A program made the position numbers and the translations under genes. A stretch of DNA of 5,757 nt from Clostridia bacterium (GTDB lineage: Bacteria; Bacillota; Clostridia; Christensenellales; Aristaeellaceae): contig JAFPYA010000104.1 in NCBI GenBank assembly GCA_017412445.1, positions 1 to 5,757 on the forward strand, in the 5' to 3' direction. Positions 1 through 5,178 of this stretch are shown here, in pieces. The notes below the pieces were generated by a model that saw nothing but the letters and a program-made list of their open reading frames with translations, did not search any database and was not told where the DNA came from. Each line of letters starts with the position of its first letter. The stretch's first letter is position 1.

Positions 1-1786
1 CGGCTGGCAGCGCTTCCAGCAAAAGGGCGTTGACAACCATTTCCTCGTAAGCTACGGCTTTGGTGACGGAGGCGGAGGCAGCACCGAATGGATGATAGAG
101 AACGCGCGCCGCATGGTAGGCCCCGTGGCGGGCGTGCCCGCAGTCAGGCAGACGCTGCCAAGAGACTTCTTCGAGCAGCTTGAAAAGCGCGTCAGCGGCA
201 ACAAGCGCCTGCCCAAATGGAGCGGCGAGCTCTACCTCGAATATCACAGGGGCACGTACACCTCTCAGGGAAAAAACAAACGCAACAACCGCAAGCTTGA
301 AATCGCGCTGCGCGATGTCGAGTACTGGCTCACCAGGGCCGGAATTCCCTGGCCGCAGGACGAGCTCAGGCTCATTTGGCGCGACGCGCTGACCCTGCAG
401 TTCCACGACATACTGCCCGGCAGCTCCATACACAAGGTGTACGAGGACAGCGACAAGACCTATGCCGACCTGTTCAGGCGCGTAGCTATACTCAAAAAAC
501 AGGCCATGGACGCGCTTACAAAGGGCCTTAAAGGCGATTTGGTAATCGCCAACACGCTCAGCCATACCCGCGACGACATCGTATGGTTTGACGCACCTGA
601 GGGCGTAACGGCGCTAAGGGATGCCGAGGGCAACGTCTTCCCGGCGCAAAAGGTTGGGGAGAGATACGTTTCTTACGTGACCGGCATCCCCGCCATGGGC
701 GAAAAGAGCGTGTGGTTCGAGTGCGGCATACCCGCCGCGCCCGGCGTCAGTTTAGACGAAAACGGCTTTGAGACTCCGTTCTTCACCGGCAAATTCGATG
801 AAAACAAGCGCATCGTGAGTCTCTTCGACAAAGCTGAAAAGCGCGAGCTGGCCAAGGAAGGCAAGGCGCTCAACACGCTGATTTACTACGAGAATCGCCC
901 GCATAACTTTGACGCGTGGGATATAAACATCTATTATGACGAGCATTACTGGGAGGTAAAGGAGCCCGTCAAGGTGGAGGTCGTATCCGTGGGTCCCGTG
1001 CTTGGCGCGCTGCGTGTAGAGTATAAGACGGGCGATTCCACGATATGCCAGCTGATCAAGGTATACAAGGACATAAAGCGCGTGGATTTCGACACCGAAG
1101 CCGATTGGCAGGAGCCTCATGGGCTGCTCAAGGCGCATTTCCCGCTGGACATATTCTACAATCAGGGTCAGTTCGACATACAGTACGGCAACGTTACCCG
1201 CGCTACCCACAAAAATACCTCCTGGGATGTCGCCCGCTTCGAGGTCTGCGCGCACAAGTGGGCGGACGTAAGCGAAGCGGCCTATGGCGCGGCGCTGATG
1301 AACGATTGTAAGTATGGCTACTCCGTGGACGAAAACTCCATGGCGCTGACACTGATCAAGTCCGCCACGGAGCCCGATCCTACCGCTGACATAGGCAGGC
1401 ACGTATTCAGCTACAGCCTCATGCCTCACGCGGGGGATTGGAGATGGGCGGCGGTGCCCGAGAAGGCATACGAGTTCAACATACCGCTCGAAGCCCAGAT
1501 GCCCGCAAAAGGCGACAGGCAGCCCGATGCGCCTTTTGCCGAAATCGACGTTCCGAACGTGATGCTCGAAACCGTAAAGCAGGCGCTCCACGGCGAAGGC
1601 ACCATAATCCGCATGTACGAGTGCTACGGCGCCAGAACCAAGGCTAAGCTCACGCTGGGCAAGGCACCTGTGGAAGCGCTGTTTACGAGCCTGATGGAGG
1701 ACGACATCGCTCCGGCCAAATTTGACGGCTGCACATTTGAATACGAGTTTAAGCCTTACGAAATATTGACGCTGCGCATCAAGTAA
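1..1786 (+). CDS. Alpha-mannosidase, glycoside hydrolase family 38 (5'-partial)
   Basis: This is the C-terminal 594 residues of a zinc-dependent retaining exo-alpha-mannosidase; the frame is open from base 2, so the first internal ATG (92) is not the start. GH38 enzymes remove alpha-linked mannose from glycans, in bacteria mostly from host or yeast glycans taken up or trimmed at the cell. Seen in sequence: a YGFGDGGGG motif (nt 53-79) typical of the end of the catalytic barrel in Ams1-like GH38 enzymes; a mid-domain RGTYTSQ motif (about nt 248-268); the HDILPGSS motif (nt 404-427), whose His is the last zinc ligand in the family; then the C-terminal beta domain, with the characteristic SLFDKAEKREL (about 818-850) and a DAWDINIYY stretch (about 911-937). 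The N-terminal HxD zinc ligands and the nucleophile Asp lie outside the window. Bacterial relatives are usually about 900-1050 residues, so roughly 300-450 are missing. Linkage specificity cannot be read. The gene has its own terminator and no co-transcribed downstream partner. Confidence 0.95.
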   Translation, partial: GWQRFQQKGVDNHFLVSYGFGDGGGGSTEWMIENARRMVGPVAGVPAVRQTLPRDFFEQLEKRVSGNKRLPKWSGELYLEYHRGTYTSQGKNKRNNRKLEIALRDVEYWLTRAGIPWPQDELRLIWRDALTLQFHDILPGSSIHKVYEDSDKTYADLFRRVAILKKQAMDALTKGLKGDLVIANTLSHTRDDIVWFDAPEGVTALRDAEGNVFPAQKVGERYVSYVTGIPAMGEKSVWFECGIPAAPGVSLDENGFETPFFTGKFDENKRIVSLFDKAEKRELAKEGKALNTLIYYENRPHNFDAWDINIYYDEHYWEVKEPVKVEVVSVGPVLGALRVEYKTGDSTICQLIKVYKDIKRVDFDTEADWQEPHGLLKAHFPLDIFYNQGQFDIQYGNVTRATHKNTSWDVARFEVCAHKWADVSEAAYGAALMNDCKYGYSVDENSMALTLIKSATEPDPTADIGRHVFSYSLMPHAGDWRWAAVPEKAYEFNIPLEAQMPAKGDRQPDAPFAEIDVPNVMLETVKQALHGEGTIIRMYECYGARTKAKLTLGKAPVEALFTSLMEDDIAPAKFDGCTFEYEFKPYEILTLRIK

Positions 1787-1799
1787 ACCGGATATGCTT

Positions 1800-1830
1800 A
1801 AAGAGGAAGGCTTGCACGCCTTCCTCTTTT
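1800..1830 (+). terminator. Intrinsic terminator of the GH38 gene
   Basis: A perfect 12-bp stem, AAAGAGGAAGGC (1800-1811) with GCCTTCCTCTTT (1818-1829), closes a 6-nt loop and ends in a short T run (1827-1830). It starts 13 bases after the mannosidase stop codon. The A-rich 5' arm gives a weaker mirror-image signal on the other strand, but no minus-strand gene lies nearby to use it. Confidence 0.9.
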
Positions 1831-1930
1831 GGTTAATTGAACTTAGTCGAGCTTCCAAGGTTAAACAATCAACTCAATTATTGCAAATATCAAATAAACA
1901 TCACGCGAAAATCACAATTTCACCGACCAT

Positions 1931-1942
1931 TTCCGTTCGGAA
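1931..1942. promoter_or_regulatory. Short palindrome inside the promoter spacer (possible operator)
   Basis: TTCCGTTCGGAA is a perfect 5-bp inverted repeat around a TT centre. It ends two bases before the extended -10 element, so a protein bound here would block RNA polymerase. CCA at 1927-1929 and TGG at 1945-1947 give partial further symmetry. It is short enough to occur by chance, and no regulator gene is visible in the window. Confidence 0.25.
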
Positions 1943-1944
1943 TG

Positions 1945-1953
1945 TGGTATAAT
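1945..1953 (+). promoter_or_regulatory. Extended -10 promoter of the zinc-ribbon/DUF5685/DnaJ operon
   Basis: TGGTATAAT is a perfect extended -10 element (TG, one base, then TATAAT at 1948-1953). No good -35 hexamer lies 16-18 bases upstream; the base at the right distance starts GACCAT, which is poor. This agrees with the known ability of extended -10 promoters to work without a -35. Transcription should start near 1959-1960, giving a 5' leader of about 47 nt before the first gene. Confidence 0.8.
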
Positions 1954-1992
1954 ACTATGTGCGTAACTATGTGTGTTTGCTAAACAATTTTA

Positions 1993-2000
1993 GTGAGGTG
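1993..2000 (+). promoter_or_regulatory. Ribosome binding site that fixes the start at 2007
   Basis: GTGAGGTG has a GAGG core ending 8 bases before the ATG at 2007. The upstream in-frame GTG at 1959 falls at or before the predicted transcription start and has no ribosome site, so this RBS decides in favour of 2007. Confidence 0.8.
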
Positions 2001-2006
2001 TCAATA

Positions 2007-2411
2007 ATGGGCAGATTTCAACAGAGCCTTATAAGATTCATGGCAGGCAGACGCGGACAGGATCAGCTGTGCATCGCACTGTTCGCTGTGGGTCTCGTAT
2101 TTTGGCTGCTGTCGGTCATATTCGGTTCGTTCGTGTTCAGCCTTTTGTCTGTGGCGGCGTGGGGCTACGGCATTTTCAGAGGCTTCAGCCGCAACATCCC
2201 CGCCAGGGAAAGAGAAAATCAGTGGTTTCTTAAGCGCTTCGGCGGCATAATAACCAAGGTAAAGCAGGCTTATGTCAGATTTAAAAATCGCAAAATCTAT
2301 CTGTATTACCGCTGCCCTCAGTGCAAAAGCTGGCTCAAGCTACCCAGAAACATAGGCGAAAAGAACGTCACCTGCGGCCATTGCGGCGCAAATTTCAACA
2401 AAAAGGCCTGA
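2007..2411 (+). CDS. Small two-helix membrane protein with C-terminal zinc ribbon
   Basis: A 134-residue protein of unknown function. It begins with an amphipathic stretch containing RFMAGRRGQDQL, a pattern I recognise from small Clostridia proteins of this shape. Two membrane segments follow at about residues 20-39 and 42-58 with only a very short turn between them, so both ends should lie on the same side. A basic region (about 60-100) leads to a CPxC...CGHC zinc ribbon with Cys103, Cys106, Cys123 and Cys126. The basic residues after the helices suggest that the ribbon is cytoplasmic. Start chosen at 2007, not the in-frame GTG at 1959, because the latter overlaps the likely transcription start. 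It is the first gene of a tight operon: the next ATG is 4 bases after its TGA stop. The ribbon may bind protein or nucleic acid; nothing in the sequence decides which. Confidence 0.85.
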   Translation: MGRFQQSLIRFMAGRRGQDQLCIALFAVGLVFWLLSVIFGSFVFSLLSVAAWGYGIFRGFSRNIPARERENQWFLKRFGGIITKVKQAYVRFKNRKIYLYYRCPQCKSWLKLPRNIGEKNVTCGHCGANFNKKA

Positions 2412-2415
2412 CACT

Positions 2416-3252
2416 ATGTTCGGATACGTAAATGTAAACGACAAGGAGCTTACAAAGGAACAGCGCGCGCGCTTTTTAAGACTGTACTGCGGCGTGTGCG
2501 AGGGGCTTAAAGACCTGTGCGGCCCGAAGGGTCGCATAGTTTTGAGCAACGACTGCACGTTCCTTGCGCTCGTGCTGAGCTCTCTGTATGAACCCGAGGA
2601 GGACGGCAGCAGCATCTACTGCAGCCCTCATCCGGTCATCAAGCACCCCTGCACGCAGAGCGAAATCACGAAATATGCCGCAGACATAAACCTGCTGCTG
2701 GCCTACCACAATATGCTCGACGACTGGCAGGACGAAGGCAAAAAGCTTAAAAAGCTGGGCGCGGATATGCTCAGAAAGGCCTACGCACAGTGTGCCGCGC
2801 GCCGCCCGGAGGACGCGGGCGTTATCGAAAAAGAGCTTAAAAACCTGAGCGAAATGGAAAAGGCGCACTCCACCGATACTGACGAGCTTGCGGGCTACTT
2901 CGGCCGCATGCTCGGCGAGATATTCGTATACAAAAACGACAAGTGGGCGCCCGCCCTTTACAGGGTGGGGGATTCACTGGGCCGCTTTATATACATTCTG
3001 GACGCATGGCGTGATGCGGCCAAGGACAAGCGCACGGGCTCGTTCAACGCCCTTGCCGCCATACAGGGGCAGAGCGACTACGAGGAAAGGGTATTTGAAA
3101 TGCTCAAGTGTGAAATGTCGCTTTGCGCCGACGCCATAGAAGCCATGCCGCTGGTGCAGGACATAGGCATAATCCGAAACGTGATCTATTCCGGCGTATG
3201 GACAAAATACTGCCTCAAACGCAAATCTGCCGTACCGGAGGGAACTAAATGA
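2416..3252 (+). CDS. DUF5685 family protein with isoprenoid-synthase-like Asp motifs
   Basis: A 278-residue, mostly helical protein, matched from memory to DUF5685 by its MFGYV start, YCGVC (Cys25, Cys28), NDCTF (45-49), IYCSPHP (67-73) and the AADINLLLAY...LDDWQDE block. No signal peptide or clear membrane helix. Two features suggest a fold: a DDxxD motif (Asp102, Asp103, Asp106, followed by Glu107), and at 188-210 an LG...D-x2-R-D-x3-D-x3-G-x-F pattern (Asp196, Arg199, Asp200, Asp204, Gly208, Phe210). The second has the same spacing as the NxxRDxxxDxxxGRxY signature of phytoene/squalene synthases. The gap between motifs is about 94 residues, shorter than the 120-140 usual in that family, so activity is uncertain. 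Cys25, Cys28, Cys69 and Cys79 could bind a metal. The ribosome site is weak (AAAAGG, 2401-2406), so translation probably depends on the gene before it. Its stop overlaps the start of the DnaJ-like gene (ATGA). Family assignment is firm; function is unknown. Confidence 0.85.
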   Translation: MFGYVNVNDKELTKEQRARFLRLYCGVCEGLKDLCGPKGRIVLSNDCTFLALVLSSLYEPEEDGSSIYCSPHPVIKHPCTQSEITKYAADINLLLAYHNMLDDWQDEGKKLKKLGADMLRKAYAQCAARRPEDAGVIEKELKNLSEMEKAHSTDTDELAGYFGRMLGEIFVYKNDKWAPALYRVGDSLGRFIYILDAWRDAAKDKRTGSFNALAAIQGQSDYEERVFEMLKCEMSLCADAIEAMPLVQDIGIIRNVIYSGVWTKYCLKRKSAVPEGTK

Positions 3253-3977
3253 CACGGGATCCATATACCGTGCTGGGCTTGACCCCCGGCGCAAGCGCCG
3301 ATGAAGTCAAGGCCGCCTACAGGAAGCTTGCAAAGAAGTATCACCCTGATCTCAACCCGGACTCCAAAGAGGCCGAGCAGAAAATGAAGGAGATAAACGA
3401 GGCCTACGATATTATAGTGAACGGCCGTTATGAAGCGGGCTCATACGGTGCCGGCGGCACGGGCTACGGCGCGAGAAGCGGCTACGCGGGACAGCAGGCC
3501 TACGGCAGCTCATACGGCCAGAGCTACGGCGGGGCGTACCGCAGGGGCTATGCCGACCCAAATCAGGGCTTCTGGGGCAATCCGTACGGCTTTACCGGCA
3601 GGGCGTCATCACGGCAGAGCGGCGGCGAAACCAGCCAGCAGAGGGCGGCCAGAAACTATATAAACAGCCGTCACTATCGCGAAGCCATAAACGTGCTTAA
3701 CACCATCACCGAAAGGGATGCCTATTGGTATTACCTCAGCGCTATGGCAAACGAAGGTCTGGGTAACCACATAAACGCTGTGGAATACGCGCGCAGGGCT
3801 TCGAATATGGAGCCTGACAATCAGGAATACGCTGATTTGAGACAAAGGCTCGAATACGCGCGCGGCGCAAACAACAACTACAGCAGCCGCGTCAATATGC
3901 CGGACAGCGGCTGGACAACGGCGCTTTGGTGCCTGTTTTTGAACATATGCTGCGGCAGAAGGGGCTTTTTCTGCTGA
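3249..3977 (+). CDS. J-domain protein with Tyr/Gly-rich linker, TPR-like repeats and Cys-rich tail
   Basis: A 242-residue DnaJ-family protein, not the housekeeping DnaJ: it lacks the CxxCxGxG zinc region and the C-terminal substrate domains. The J domain (residues 4 to about 60) has the HPD motif at 32-34 (KKYHPDLN), needed to stimulate the Hsp70 DnaK ATPase, and a typical helix IV (MKEINEAYDII). Residues 61-117 are a low-complexity linker rich in Gly, Tyr and Ser with repeated SYG/GYG. Residues 131-205 form about two TPR-like helical hairpins (AINVLNTI... then AVEYARRASNMEPDNQEY). The tail (226-242) is hydrophobic and Cys-rich (Cys228, Cys234, Cys235, Cys242). The start overlaps the DUF5685 stop by 4 bases, with a strong GGAGGG site at 3237-3242, so the two are translationally coupled. 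The likely role is to recruit DnaK to a specific client, perhaps the operon partners; this is inference from the gene order. Confidence 0.9.
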   Translation: MTRDPYTVLGLTPGASADEVKAAYRKLAKKYHPDLNPDSKEAEQKMKEINEAYDIIVNGRYEAGSYGAGGTGYGARSGYAGQQAYGSSYGQSYGGAYRRGYADPNQGFWGNPYGFTGRASSRQSGGETSQQRAARNYINSRHYREAINVLNTITERDAYWYYLSAMANEGLGNHINAVEYARRASNMEPDNQEYADLRQRLEYARGANNNYSSRVNMPDSGWTTALWCLFLNICCGRRGFFC

Positions 3978-3996
3978 TTATACGATAAGAAAAAAA

Positions 3997-4029
3997 ACAG
4001 CGCGGGGGCTCAAGGCTCATCCGCGCTGT
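3997..4029. terminator. Bidirectional terminator between the convergent dnaJ-like gene and lgt
   Basis: A perfect 9-bp GC-rich stem, ACAGCGCGG (3997-4005) with CCGCGCTGT (4021-4029), has a 15-nt loop. Read on the minus strand, the stem is followed by an unbroken T run (complement of 3990-3996, then CTT), a strong terminator for lgt. Read on the plus strand it is followed by the T-rich CTTCTTCTTT, serving the DnaJ operon. The arm at 4021-4029 and most of the loop lie within the last lgt codons, and the lgt stop (4010-4012) is inside the loop. Confidence 0.88.
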
Positions 4030-4939
4030 CTTCTTCTTTCGTCCAAGTCCTTTTCGTCCTGAACCACGCCAGCACGCACAGCGCAAACACTATGGGCAAG
4101 GAGAGATATACAAGCATTCCGTCGTAAAGCGCAGATGCGCTCAAAAGCAGATTGAGCGCGCTTAAGCCGAACACCGCCCACAGCACGGGCTTTGCGCTTA
4201 GCCTCTTTAGCAGATATGCGCAGCATAAGCAAAGTATCAGGGCGCTGAGCAGCTGGCTTGCTCTCGCGCTGCCTATGTAAAGGCTGTCGGTGCGCAGACC
4301 CTCGACCGCGCAGCGCTCAAACGAATAAAGCGTCAGGTACCCGAGCAGGCCTTCGCCTTTAAAGTCAAACCATTTGCGGCATGGCAGAACACAAATGACC
4401 AGAAAAATAATAAAGCACCAGAGTGACTCATAGAAAAAGGTCGCCGCGTGCCATTGATCCGCGATTTTAACTGCGACAGGGAAGAATTGAAGCACAGGCG
4501 CCTTGATTTCAACGCCGAAGGCCTCATGATTCAGAAAGTTGCCCCAGCGCCCGAGTGACTGCGCAAGCGCCACGCAGGGCAAGGCCACGTCCGCGATGCG
4601 AACATAACTCACATTGCGCTTTTTAGCAACCAAGAGGGCAGTAAGTGCGCCCAGTATCAGCCCGCCATATATTGCAAGGCCGCCGTCTCTTATCGCAAGT
4701 ACGTTCCTGAAGCTTCTGTAATAGTCCAAATGCAAAAGGACGTAATACAGCCTTGCGCCGATTATGCCCGCAGGCACGCTTGTCACTGCGATGGTGAGTG
4801 ACGTATCCTCAGGCAGGCCAAGCCGCTTTTCGCGCTTCATTGCGCAAAATACCGCCAGAATCACGCCTATGCCTATCAGTACGCCGTACCAATATATATG
4901 AAAGCCGTTTATGTCAATGTATGTGCGGGTAAAGCTCAT
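4010..4939 (-). CDS. lgt: Prolipoprotein diacylglyceryl transferase
   Basis: Lgt transfers diacylglycerol from phosphatidylglycerol to the lipobox Cys of prelipoproteins, the first step of lipoprotein maturation in the cytoplasmic membrane. The 309-residue protein starts with the usual short segment leading to WYGVLIGIG (TM1). It carries the family signature GRWGNFLNHEAFG (residues 130-142; Arg131, Asn134 and Glu139 match the essential E. coli residues), the FFYES motif (168-172) and EGLRTD (213-218, with Arg216 at the place of the catalytic Arg239 of E. coli). GGLAIYGG (86-93) has Tyr91 where E. coli has His103; I recall this swap as common in Gram-positive Lgt. After the usual last helix (about 230-246) there are some 45 extra hydrophobic residues (251-293), probably two more helices, then a charged tail. 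The ATG at 4939 has a GGAGG site 6 bases upstream (4946-4950) and its own promoter. The gene is monocistronic here and divergent from rplM. Confidence 0.97.
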   Translation of the reverse strand: MSFTRTYIDINGFHIYWYGVLIGIGVILAVFCAMKREKRLGLPEDTSLTIAVTSVPAGIIGARLYYVLLHLDYYRSFRNVLAIRDGGLAIYGGLILGALTALLVAKKRNVSYVRIADVALPCVALAQSLGRWGNFLNHEAFGVEIKAPVLQFFPVAVKIADQWHAATFFYESLWCFIIFLVICVLPCRKWFDFKGEGLLGYLTLYSFERCAVEGLRTDSLYIGSARASQLLSALILCLCCAYLLKRLSAKPVLWAVFGLSALNLLLSASALYDGMLVYLSLPIVFALCVLAWFRTKRTWTKEEDSADEP

Positions 4940-4965
4940 GTACTGCCTCCGTTCAACTCGTAAAA

Positions 4966-4995
4966 ATTATAGTGCCTCAAAACGCTTTTTGTCAA
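4966..4995 (-). promoter_or_regulatory. lgt promoter, perfect sigma-A-type hexamers
   Basis: On the minus strand, TTGACA (4990-4995) and TATAAT (4966-4971) are separated by 18 bp. Both hexamers match the housekeeping sigma consensus exactly. The expected start near 4959 leaves a short leader of about 20 nt, with the GGAGG ribosome site at 4946-4950, so there is no room for a large regulatory RNA. Confidence 0.85.
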
Positions 4996-5043
4996 GCATT
5001 TGCCAAAATACGTTGGATTTCGAGGTTAAATTTTGAAACCGAG

Positions 5044-5073
5044 TTGACAAATGTATACCTCTTGAGATATAAT
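5044..5073 (+). promoter_or_regulatory. rplM-rpsI promoter, perfect sigma-A-type hexamers
   Basis: TTGACA (5044-5049) and TATAAT (5068-5073) are separated by 18 bp, both exact matches to the housekeeping consensus, as expected for a highly expressed ribosomal operon. Transcription should begin near 5080. The -35 elements of this promoter and the divergent lgt promoter are 48 bp apart. Confidence 0.9.
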
Positions 5074-5079
5074 AATATT

Positions 5080-5178
5080 CGTGTCAATCCGCTCATGGCC
5101 CCGGGCGTTTGATGAATTGTCGGGCATGCTGACCTCATGCCGGAGACATCAGTATTGATATTATTTGGAGGAATCTCA
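5080..5178 (+). promoter_or_regulatory. Structured 5' leader of rplM, probable L13 autoregulatory leader
   Basis: About 100 nt lie between the predicted transcription start and the rplM ATG. A 6-bp hairpin GGCATG (5123-5128)/CATGCC (5136-5141) with a 7-nt loop CTGACCT is extended by TGTC (5118-5121)/GACA (5145-5148) across a small internal loop. A 7-bp long-range helix, 5082-5088 with 5154-5160 (one G-U pair), could close the whole domain just upstream of the ribosome site. L13 leaders that bind L13 and repress the operon are known from Bacillota, and L13 autoregulation has been reported in E. coli. The position and folding fit such an element, but I could not score it against the family model. 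Confidence 0.65.
5167..5171 (+). promoter_or_regulatory. rplM: Ribosome binding site that fixes the rplM start
   Basis: GGAGG is placed 7 bases before the ATG at 5179. The earlier in-frame ATG at 5137 lies in the 3' arm of the leader hairpin, has no ribosome site, and would add 14 residues foreign to L13. The loop of that hairpin contains CCTC (5133-5136 with the first stem base), complementary to GAGG here. Confidence 0.9.

Noticed and set aside
86..130. ATG at 92 as a possible true start of the mannosidase.
   Set aside because: The same frame is open to the window edge and encodes the conserved YGFGDGGGG motif upstream, so the gene continues past the left edge.
1438..1647. Overlapping plus-strand frame inside the GH38 gene, product rich in Arg and Ala.
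   Set aside because: Out-of-frame shadow of the conserved C-terminal domain with no ribosome site.
752..1858. A long open frame of 368 codons on the minus strand, opposite the mannosidase gene.
   Set aside because: It lies antisense to a clearly conserved GH38 coding region, its product resembles nothing I know, its start is beyond the mannosidase terminator and no ribosome site or promoter is evident. Long antisense frames are common opposite GC-rich codons.
1834..1880. Inverted pair TAATTGA (1834-1840) and TCAATTA (1874-1880) after the GH38 terminator.
   Set aside because: AT-rich 7-mers with a 33-base gap in an AT-rich spacer are expected by chance, and there is no T run or gene end that would make them a terminator.
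2476..2868. Minus-strand 130-codon frame opposite the DUF5685 gene.
   Set aside because: The plus strand encodes the conserved Cys and Asp motifs of the family; the antisense product has no recognisable features.
3429..3599. Repetitive GGC/TAC-rich DNA that could be taken for a tandem repeat or CRISPR-like array.
   Set aside because: There is no fixed repeat unit or spacer pattern; the repetition comes from Gly/Tyr/Ser codons in the J-domain protein linker.
5021..5043. CGAGGTT followed by AAACCGAG between the two divergent promoters, looking like a palindromic operator.
   Set aside because: Only GGTT/AACC is inverted; the CGAG parts are direct repeats. The remaining symmetry is too short to support a site.
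5137..5178. An in-frame ATG 14 codons upstream of the chosen rplM start.
   Set aside because: It lies in the leader hairpin, lacks a ribosome site, and would add residues absent from L13 proteins.
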